Of a DNA stretch of 64,000 nucleotides, positions 42,176-48,728 are shown piece by piece. Each line of letters opens with the position of its first letter. The stretch's first letter is position 1. Position numbers and translations under genes: made by a program. Below the pieces are notes generated by a model, which ran no database searches, had not been told where the DNA came from, and saw nothing but the letters and a program-made list of their open reading frames with translations. The DNA comes from Acidobacteriota bacterium (GTDB lineage Bacteria > Acidobacteriota > Thermoanaerobaculia > Multivoradales > JAGPDF01): NCBI GenBank assembly GCA_014584695.1, contig JACTMI010000020.1, forward strand, positions 124,001 to 188,000, given 5' to 3'.

Positions 42176-44324
42176 GGGAGACCTCCTGGGGACTGCAAGC
42201 CGACCCAGCGGAAGGCAACCTAGCGCGAATGCTGGCCCGGGCTCAAGGGGGCGGCGAACATCTCGGGCTGGACCTTGTTTTTCACCGGCAGCGCGATCGC
42301 GTTGCTCCTCTTCGCGATCCGGCTCGCCCGCCCGGAGCCTGCTCTTCAGCTTCGACAAGGCGCAGCGGCTGCTCTCGGTGACGGAGGGGGGCTCGGGTGG
42401 ACGGGTGCTCAAGGAGCTCACCTACGGCGCCTCGGGCGCGGGGCTGGGCAAGGTGGCGACGGCCAAGCGCTACAACTACTTCCCGGCCTTCGCAGTCGAC
42501 GTCGCGGTGACGGAGAGCTACGGCTACGGCGGCCCGTCGCGGGCGGTGACTTCGAGATCGACGCAGCTGCACTACTTCGGCGCCAACCAGGAGCGGTTCG
42601 ACCAGACGTTCGCCTGGAATCGAGACGGTTCGCCGGCGTCGGTCGGGTATCCGCGCTGCTTCAGCGGCGGCTGCCCTTCCTTCGGCTCGCCGGCGCGGAC
42701 GGTGAGCAACTCTTACGCCCACGGCTTCTTGACCGGCGTCAACGGCTACGCCTCGATCGGCTACCACAAGAACGGTCTCGTGGCCTCGGTGGCGCACGTG
42801 AATGGCGTCACCGCGACCACGGCGAACGATCCGGTGCTGATCCGGCGCCCGGCGTCGATCCAGATCGCCGGCCCCGGCTGGTCGCAGTGGACGGGCGGCT
42901 ACTCGTACGACGGCGCGGGCAACATCAAGGCGATCGGTCCCGACCGGTTCGCCTACGACGGCGCCTCGCGGCTGGTGACGGCGCAGATGGGGATCGGCGG
43001 CCAGACGAACACGCAGCAGCACGCTTTCGACGCGTTCGGCAACGTCCAGTCGATCACGACGAACGGCATCGTGCGCCACACGCCGACCAGCACCAGCACG
43101 AACCGGTTGGAGGGGTCGGGGCCCACCGCGCCGGTCTACGACGACGCGGGCAATCTCCGCTCCTGGCCCGGCGCCGCCTACGAGTACGACCGGTTGAACA
43201 TGACCACGCGCCGGACGGTGGGCGGGGAGGATTGGCTGTTCGCCTACACGGCGGACGACGAGCGGATCTGGAGCTTCCGGACGAACCTGGGAGGCAGCAT
43301 CCTGACGCTGCGGGACCTGGGGGGCAAGGTGCTGCGCCGGTTCGACTCGCACCTGGGTTGGGGGACCTTCACCGACTCGATCTACCGGGGAGGCGATCTG
43401 GTGGCGACGGTCGACCAGGCGAACACGGTCACCCACTTCCACGTCGACCACCTGGGCACGCCCAGGATCCTGACGAACGCTTCGGGCCAGGCGATCCGCT
43501 ACTACACCTACTACCCCTTCGGCGAGGAGCTCTTCCCCGCCAACGACACCCAACCCTTCCGCTTCACCGGCCACGAGCGCGACCTGCTGAGCACCCTCTC
43601 CGTCGCCGACGACCACGACTACATGCGGGCCAGAGACACGCGGCCGATTCTGGGGAGGTTCCTCAGCCCGGACAAGGCCGCGAGTTGGAACCCCGGGCAA
43701 CCACAGAGCTGGAATCGGTACGCCTACGTGACGGGCAATCCGCTCAAGTACCTGGATCCGGACGGGAACTGGGCGCTCCTGGCACTCGCTACGATCGAGA
43801 TCGGTCTGACGATCTTCGATCTCAACGAGACCTCGAAGGTAATCGCCGATCCGGCGAGCGACGGCTGGAGGAAGTACTCCGCCGTCGGCCTGCTAGCGGT
43901 GGGCTTGGCGACACCAGGCGGTGGCTACACCAAGCTCACCGACGACGTCGCCGACGCCGGGCGGCTGCTCGCCCAGAACTACCTGCGCGGCAAGGAATTC
44001 GAGTCTGCCGCCAGGAAGGCACTGGACGTCGCCGAGAACACGACGGTATTCCGCCCGGCCGGGGCCCGAGGTACGCGGCCCGACAGCATGACCCGCGCGG
44101 TCTGGGAGTTCAAGGATCGCGTAGAGGTCTCGAACAGTCTGCAGCTCAAGTTGCAGGCCATAGTGGCCAAGATGCGTGGTCTGCCGCTGAACCTGGTAGT
44201 GAGTTCTCGAACGAAGCGAATCTCAGAGAGCCTCAGAACCGCCATTCGGGATAGTGGCGGGACCATCTACGAGTTCGATCCCGAAGCTGATACTTTGCGA
44301 GCACTGACGAATCATCTGCCATGA
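42174..44324 (+). CDS. 5'-truncated RHS-repeat protein with C-terminal REase-fold toxin
   Basis: The frame is open from 42174 (a nominal ATG overlapping the start codon of the opposite gene), but RHS-like sequence only begins near 42340 (LLFSFDKAQRLLSVTE), so the large N-terminal part of a normal RHS protein is missing. YD-repeat-type segments follow (AGNIKAIGPDRFAYDGASRL, YDDAGNLRSW), then the core end HVDHLGTPRILTN, LGRFLSPDK and NPLKYLDPDGNW (about residue 526). The variable tip is 190 residues. Its last ~110 (from RGKEFESAA, about 605) have RPDSM and WEFKDR, a PD-(D/E)XK pattern similar to Tox-REase-7-like toxins. The stop overlaps the next gene (ATGA). Confidence 0.78.
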   Translation: MGDLLGTASRPSGRQPSANAGPGSRGRRTSRAGPCFSPAARSRCSSSRSGSPARSLLFSFDKAQRLLSVTEGGSGGRVLKELTYGASGAGLGKVATAKRYNYFPAFAVDVAVTESYGYGGPSRAVTSRSTQLHYFGANQERFDQTFAWNRDGSPASVGYPRCFSGGCPSFGSPARTVSNSYAHGFLTGVNGYASIGYHKNGLVASVAHVNGVTATTANDPVLIRRPASIQIAGPGWSQWTGGYSYDGAGNIKAIGPDRFAYDGASRLVTAQMGIGGQTNTQQHAFDAFGNVQSITTNGIVRHTPTSTSTNRLEGSGPTAPVYDDAGNLRSWPGAAYEYDRLNMTTRRTVGGEDWLFAYTADDERIWSFRTNLGGSILTLRDLGGKVLRRFDSHLGWGTFTDSIYRGGDLVATVDQANTVTHFHVDHLGTPRILTNASGQAIRYYTYYPFGEELFPANDTQPFRFTGHERDLLSTLSVADDHDYMRARDTRPILGRFLSPDKAASWNPGQPQSWNRYAYVTGNPLKYLDPDGNWALLALATIEIGLTIFDLNETSKVIADPASDGWRKYSAVGLLAVGLATPGGGYTKLTDDVADAGRLLAQNYLRGKEFESAARKALDVAENTTVFRPAGARGTRPDSMTRAVWEFKDRVEVSNSLQLKLQAIVAKMRGLPLNLVVSSRTKRISESLRTAIRDSGGTIYEFDPEADTLRALTNHLP

Positions 44325-45163
44325 GCCGAGAACGCAATCGCACCCAGATGACGATTCTCCTCGAGGACCCGATCTCGGATCGCAACGCGGCGCGAGAAGC
44401 TCTCTGTCTCGTGAGCTCGGAAGAGGTAGGTCTTAGACTGAACTTTGCGCGTGCCTTCGAGCCCGTCAGGGTGCCCTTCTCGGACTCAGATATTCCGCGC
44501 ATCGCGGAGCAGTGGGATGGTGGGCCGTTCTACCTGAGGTCCTCCACGACCAGAGTGCTTCTCGGGGTGAGTCCAGGTCTTCCAGGCGAAAGTCCTGGGG
44601 CGATCAGGGCGTCCGCACCAGCCGGCAGCAACTTCGTCGAAGTGTTCGCGAAGCTCGCTGGGTTGGCAAGCGAGCGGTTCGGTGCCGAGATTGGCTTCGT
44701 CGAGTGCGTTGGCAGAGCTGAGGCCTTGGCACAGGCTCGTTCCGGGGCAGCAGCCTTCCTTCGACGAGACGGATCCGAGTGGTCTCTCTCTCTTTTCTCT
44801 ATCCAGCTCGAGAAGCATCTCGCGGACGTCTTTTGGTGGATGTTCTTCGGGCGCCCGTATGTGGAGGAGATCGGGCGCGAGCGGCTGCTGAGTGCGCCGG
44901 CGTACCGTGTCGAGGCGATCGGTGAGGCAGGGGTGGCGATTCAGCTCACCGAGGACCCCTTCGACGCATTGCGCTTCGAGGCGCCGTTCCTCGAGGCGCG
45001 AGAGCGGGTGAAGCATCATCTCGGTGAAGATCTGTTCTTTCGCCTCGGAGCGGACGGAAACCCCCTGCCCTGCCGGGTGCCGAGGGTCTTCCTGGAGCGG
45101 CGCGCAGCGCGAGAGCGCCGGCGAATCGCGGCGGAGCTTCATGATTCGGACCTAGTGCACTGA
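44321..45163 (+). CDS. Candidate immunity protein for the RHS toxin
   Basis: This is a 280-residue protein whose ATG at 44321 overlaps the toxin stop by four bases. It has no signal peptide and no membrane segment; it is a soluble, mixed alpha/beta protein with acidic patches (LLEDPISDRNAAREAL, PYVEEIGRERLL). I recognise no family. Position directly after, and coupled to, a polymorphic toxin tip is the classic place of an immunity gene. Its base composition is less GC-rich than the chromosome around it, as is common for such cassettes. Its length (280) is long for an immunity protein. Confidence 0.6.
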   Translation: MSRERNRTQMTILLEDPISDRNAAREALCLVSSEEVGLRLNFARAFEPVRVPFSDSDIPRIAEQWDGGPFYLRSSTTRVLLGVSPGLPGESPGAIRASAPAGSNFVEVFAKLAGLASERFGAEIGFVECVGRAEALAQARSGAAAFLRRDGSEWSLSLFSIQLEKHLADVFWWMFFGRPYVEEIGRERLLSAPAYRVEAIGEAGVAIQLTEDPFDALRFEAPFLEARERVKHHLGEDLFFRLGADGNPLPCRVPRVFLERRAARERRRIAAELHDSDLVH

Positions 45164-45185
45164 CGGGGTCCCCGGCTGCTGCTGG

Positions 45186-45294
45186 GGCGGGCAGACGAAC
45201 ACGCAGCAGCACGCTTTCGACGCGTTCGGCAACGTCCAGTCGATCACGACGAATGGCATCGTGCGCCACACGCCGACGAGCACGAGCACGAACT
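45186..45294 (+). pseudogene. RHS gene shard, copy 2 (109 bp)
   Basis: This block repeats 42996-43104 of the RHS gene almost exactly, including CAGACGAACACGCAGCAGCA and the following FDAFGNVQSITTNGIVRHTP coding sequence. It ends in a TGA created at the junction. No RHS sequence flanks it, so it is a leftover of another RHS cassette placed right after the candidate immunity gene. Confidence 0.88.
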
Positions 45295-45352
45295 GACGAG
45301 GTGCCAGCCGAGTTGTGAAAGCCCGGGCGGACGGGTTCCGTCTCTGGTGGAC

Positions 45353-46276
45353 ATGCCGCGCCGACTCCGCTTCATTCCCCCGCGCTCGCTGGTCGAGGTC
45401 ACCTGCCGGACGGTCCAGGGACGGCTCCTGCTGCGGCCCTCGCCGCTGCTGCGGGACCTCACCCTCGGCGTCCTCGCCCGCGCCGCCCGCCTCTACCCGG
45501 TCGAGCTTCATGCCTTCGCCTTCCTCTCGAATCACTTCCACCTGCTCCTGACCGTCCCCGATGCGAAGCGCCTGGCGAGCTTCATGAACTACCTCAACTC
45601 CAACCTCGCCCGCGAGGCCGGGCGGCTGCTGCGCTGGCGCGAGAAGTTCTGGGGCCGGCGGTACCAGGCGATCCTGGTCTCGGGCGAGGAGGAGGCCCAG
45701 CTCGGCCGCCTCCGCTATCTGCTCGCCCACGGCGTCAAGGAAGGGCTGGTCGGCTCACCGCTCGACTGGCCCGGCGCCCATTGCGCCCGCGCCCTGCTCG
45801 ACGGCGAGCCGCTCCGCGGCCGCTGGATCGACCGCACGCTCGAGCAGGCGTCCCTGCGCCGGCGCCGGCCCCTTCCCCGCGAGGTGTTCGAATCGATCGA
45901 AACGCTGCGCCTCGTCCCACTGCCCTGCTGGCAACATCTCTCCGAACCCGTGCGGCGGAGCCATCTGCGAGCTCTCGTCGAAGCGATCGAGCGCGAGGGC
46001 CGGAGCCGAGCCGAGTCGACCCGCCAGCCTCCGCTCGGCAGCGAGGCCGTCCTCCATCAGGACCCGCGGCACGAGCCGCAGCGTCTCGCCAAGGGTCCGG
46101 CCCCGCTCGCCCACGCCGCCTCCCGGGCCGCGCGAGACACGCTGCGGCAGGCCTATCGCGACTTCCTCGACGCCTATCGCCGCGCCGCCCAACGACTGCG
46201 CGCCGGAGCGCTCGACGCGCTCTTCCCCGATGGGGCCTTCCCGCCCGCGCTGCCCTTCCAATTCCCGGCCGGGTAA
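45353..46276 (+). CDS. REP-associated tyrosine transposase-like protein (RAYT, Y1_Tnp/IS200 family)
   Basis: This is a 307-residue protein from the ATG at 45353 (MPRRLRFIPPRSLVEVTCRT). The Y1 transposase fold has the HUH metal motif in FLSNHFHLLL and the probable catalytic Tyr in FMNYLNSNLAREAG, followed by WREKFWGRRYQAILVS, the typical RAYT order. The region after about residue 170 is Arg-rich with no known domain and longer than in enterobacterial RAYTs. RAYTs cut and join single-stranded DNA at REP hairpins. No flanking IS ends are visible, as expected for a domesticated single-copy RAYT. Family A hairpins elsewhere in the window are candidate substrates, which is inference only. Confidence 0.85.
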   Translation: MPRRLRFIPPRSLVEVTCRTVQGRLLLRPSPLLRDLTLGVLARAARLYPVELHAFAFLSNHFHLLLTVPDAKRLASFMNYLNSNLAREAGRLLRWREKFWGRRYQAILVSGEEEAQLGRLRYLLAHGVKEGLVGSPLDWPGAHCARALLDGEPLRGRWIDRTLEQASLRRRRPLPREVFESIETLRLVPLPCWQHLSEPVRRSHLRALVEAIEREGRSRAESTRQPPLGSEAVLHQDPRHEPQRLAKGPAPLAHAASRAARDTLRQAYRDFLDAYRRAAQRLRAGALDALFPDGAFPPALPFQFPAG

Positions 46277-46614
46277 TCAGCTCCGGTCGGTGAGCGCTCG
46301 CGAATCCTCGGCTCCGGCGGAGAGGCCGGACCGGTGGAGGTCCGCCCGACGACGGACGCGGCCCGCAAGCGATCAGTTCTGCGAGGATCCGTGGCGAGCC
46401 GCGCAGCCGCGTCGGGAGGCTTGCCTCTCGCAGAGGATCGTCGGTGAGCTCGTGCAGCGTTTCCGCAGTGTCCCAATAGGAACGGCTGGCACCTCGAGCG
46501 GCTGGCCGGTGGCGGCAAGTGCCGCAATTCGCAGCAACTCGGCTGACACCGTAAGCGCCGGGCCGAGCTCGAACTGCCGCTGCCCTGAGACGGTGCCGAG
46601 CCTCCGCCGGGCGG
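46277..46614. other. Gap between RAYT and methyltransferase genes
   Basis: No confident gene lies here. The minus strand shows coding-like pieces in different frames (for instance FELGPALTVSAELLRIAALA near 46500-46570 and TLHELTDDPLREASLPTRLR near 46400-46460), which may be the debris of a lost gene, but nothing has a start and stop in one frame. Short GC-rich inverted repeats near 46315-46350 are not copies of families A or B. Confidence 0.4.
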
Positions 46615-47451
46615 TCAGCCGGGAAGGGTGCGCAGTGGCGAGGGGGGGCGGCGGCGGACGTGGTCGTCGAGCCGGAAGGCGAGCGGGTCGGCAATCTCGA
46701 GCGGCCCACGCTCGACCGCGACGAAGCTCTGCTCAAGGTGGATCGACGGAATCAGCCGCTCGTCCGAGCCGGCCGCTTCGACCAGCGCGCAGACTAGGTG
46801 GGTCGGCTCGTTCAGGCGCGTCCACGGGTGGGCCGGGTCCTGGTACTCGGGCCAGTGCGCCCACGACCAGTCCTCGATCAGGAAAAGGCCGCCCGGGCAG
46901 AGCAGCGGGAAGAGGACCTCGAAGCTCGCCAGGGTCGCCTCGTAGAGGTGGGAGGCGTCGTCGACGACCAGGTCGAGCGGTCCGTCGTGCTCGCGCCGAA
47001 CCAACTCGAGCACCTGATCGCGCCGCCCCTGGTCGATCCGCCAGTGGGTGGTGACGCGGCTCTCGAGGCCGCGGCGCGCCCGCCAGGCGAGGAAGTCCGG
47101 TCCGTCCGGTCCCTCGGCGAGGTCGAGGGCGAGGTGGCGCTCGGGGTGGAACAGCTCGCTCCAGAAGGCGACGCTGCCGCCGTCCCAGATGCCGAGCTCG
47201 ACGATCCGGCGCGCGCGGAGCTCGGCTCGGCGCGCGAAGAAGGCGGCGAAGGCCTCGACCTGCCGGCGGGTCTTGTAGAAGCGGAAGCCGGTGCCTGGCG
47301 CGACCGGACGGTCGCGCCAGGCTTCCTCCAGGTGGAAGACGAGGTCGTCGAGGAGCATGCGGTCGGCCTGCCAGCGCAGCCGGTCGAAGAAGCCGCGGCC
47401 GTCGCCCGCCGCGGCCGCGGGGTCCCGTCGGAGGTGGTCCACGGGCGGCAT
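46615..47451 (-). CDS. Class I SAM-dependent methyltransferase
   Basis: This is a 278-residue protein from the ATG at 47451. The SAM site appears as IVELGIWDGGSVAFWSELF, with a following acidic residue in LALDLAEG; DLVVDDASHLYEATLASFEV and GGLFLIEDWSWAHWP match Methyltransf_24/cephalosporin-hydroxylase-like enzymes that often act on sugars or natural products. The N-terminal ~60 residues carry FYKTRRQVEAF. The substrate is unknown. It is convergent with the RAYT side and lies between RHS shards, so it may be cargo of the accessory island. Confidence 0.78.
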   Translation of the reverse strand: MPPVDHLRRDPAAAAGDGRGFFDRLRWQADRMLLDDLVFHLEEAWRDRPVAPGTGFRFYKTRRQVEAFAAFFARRAELRARRIVELGIWDGGSVAFWSELFHPERHLALDLAEGPDGPDFLAWRARRGLESRVTTHWRIDQGRRDQVLELVRREHDGPLDLVVDDASHLYEATLASFEVLFPLLCPGGLFLIEDWSWAHWPEYQDPAHPWTRLNEPTHLVCALVEAAGSDERLIPSIHLEQSFVAVERGPLEIADPLAFRLDDHVRRRPPSPLRTLPG

Positions 47452-47546
47452 CGTCTCCCGGCGGCGGGCCTTTCGTCCAGCGGCGGTTTCGCCGCGGGAC
47501 CCCGTGGCGGGCGGGGGCGTCTCCTGAAAGGATCGGGGGCGGTGGG

Positions 47547-47660
47547 ATGAGCGCGGAGAGCTGGGCAGGGGCGCTGAAGGTCGGGGCGGGGATCTACGCC
47601 GCTCTCGGGCTCGTCTTCGGCGTCGCCTTCCTCGTGCGCGGGGGACGGTACTTGTCTTGG
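47547..47660 (+). pseudogene. 5' fragment of a small inner-membrane protein gene
   Basis: The first ~35 codons from the ATG at 47547 read as a normal membrane protein start (MSAESWAGALKVGAGIYAAL, then GLVFGVAFLVRGGR). After about 47650 the same frame becomes low-complexity and unlike a protein, although it stays open to 47993. The abrupt loss of coding character suggests truncation by inserted DNA. It is divergent from the methyltransferase gene, 95 bp away. Confidence 0.5.
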
Positions 47661-47779
47661 CAGACCCGTCCCCCGCTTGCGGAGCCTGGAGCTGATGCTC
47701 CCGGCGCGGGCATCACCGCCGCTTTGGAGGTCGGAGTCCAGACCCGGGAGCACCGGCCCTGCGACCCGACTGTCGACGT

Positions 47780-48000
47780 TTGCTGTGCGATGGCTGCCGC
47801 CGCGCGGCTTACCTGTGCTCGTGGTGCGATCGAGGGCAGCGGTACTGCTCGCGACGCTGTAGTCAGGCGGTGCGCCGGCGCGGCTGTCGGGAGGCTGGCC
47901 GGCGCTACCAGCGCAGCTTCCGCGGGCGGTTGGTGCACTCCCAGCGGCTGGCCGCCTATCGCCGCCGACGGGAGGCGGGCCCACAGAAAGTGACGCATCA
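47780..48000 (+). pseudogene. Cys-rich zinc-ribbon remnant of a mobile-element-associated protein
   Basis: This frame reads CDGCRRAAYLCSWCDRGQRY, then CSRRCSQAVRRRGCREAGRR, then YQRSFRGRLVHSQRLAAYRR, ending near KVTHQG. The CxxC...CxxC...CxxxC pattern followed by RYQxSxRGRxxHxxR and VTHQG recurs in small proteins found beside transposons in Proteobacteria. The only start is a TTG at 47780 without a ribosome binding site, and the frame runs on past VTHQG to 48163 over the next gene. I therefore treat it as a fragment. It immediately follows the truncated membrane protein gene and may mark the inserted DNA. Confidence 0.45.
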
Positions 48001-48039
48001 GGGTGGCCCGGGGCTGGATCGCTCTGGCAGCGTGGCGAC

Positions 48040-48519
48040 ATGGGAGAGCACACCGTCCGAATCGTCCGGTCCACCTGCCGACGTGCCCGCGGAGCCCTGT
48101 GGCGCAAGGAGGACACGACAAGGCGCAGATTCTTGGGAGTCGGCCTCGGGCTTATCGCGGTAGCGGGCATTGCGCTGTTGGGAACTCTGGTAGTGGAGGC
48201 GGCCTGGCCCACACAATTGGCGCGGCCGAGAGGAAGCGTCGCTTGGTACGTGGGGTTGCTGCTCTCGGGGATGGTGCATCTCGGGGCCGGCTTCGCTGGT
48301 GGGCGCTTGCTTCGGAGGTTCGCAATCCGAGTCAGCAGGTACGACCGGGCTTCGCTCGCTGTGATTGTTTTCGCGATCGGCGTCCTGCAGATGCTCGGAG
48401 ACTGGGGGCACGCCGAGAGGTTCTGGTCCCAAGCGTGCCTTCTCGGACTTTCGGTGGTCGGTGTCCTCTGGGGCGCACGTTCCAGGAGCCCGTCAGGTTC
48501 CGCAAGTGAGCCAGCCTGA
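48040..48519 (+). CDS. Small hypothetical membrane protein
   Basis: This is a 159-residue protein from the ATG at 48040. It has four hydrophobic segments (about 31-52, 66-88, 103-122, 128-147) with a basic N-terminus (VRIVRSTCRRARGALWRK). There is no recognised family. It is less GC-rich than the chromosome. It sits directly upstream of RHS shard 3, i.e. where the immunity gene of a lost toxin tip would be, and several known immunity proteins are small polytopic membrane proteins, but this is only positional inference. Confidence 0.58.
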   Translation: MGEHTVRIVRSTCRRARGALWRKEDTTRRRFLGVGLGLIAVAGIALLGTLVVEAAWPTQLARPRGSVAWYVGLLLSGMVHLGAGFAGGRLLRRFAIRVSRYDRASLAVIVFAIGVLQMLGDWGHAERFWSQACLLGLSVVGVLWGARSRSPSGSASEPA

Positions 48520-48536
48520 CTGAGGGCTACGCCGAG

Positions 48537-48683
48537 CGGAGAGCTACGGCTACGGCGGCCCGTTCTCCCCGTATTTCCAGATGGGGATCGGCGGGCAGAC
48601 GAACACGCAGCAGCACGCCTTCGACGCGTTCGGCAACGTCCAGTCGATCACGACGAACGGCATCGTGCGCCACACGCCGACCA
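48537..48683 (+). pseudogene. RHS gene shard, copy 3 with internal deletion
   Basis: Two pieces of the RHS gene are joined. 48537-48563 matches the ESYGYGGP coding segment at 42510-42536. After a 14-nt junction, 48578-48683 matches 42982-43087 (MGIGGQTNTQQHAFDAFGNV and onward). About 440 bp between them are lost. No longer RHS frame exists here, so it is a relic of a third RHS cassette. Confidence 0.88.
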
Positions 48684-48728
48684 CTGTCGCGAGGTGAAGG
48701 AAACCCGGCCCCGGGAGGGACGATCGGC

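Noticed and set aside
47660-47993. Continuation of the 47547 frame to 47993 as one 148-residue protein
   Set aside because: After codon ~35 the text loses protein character and another frame shows a clear Cys-rich module.
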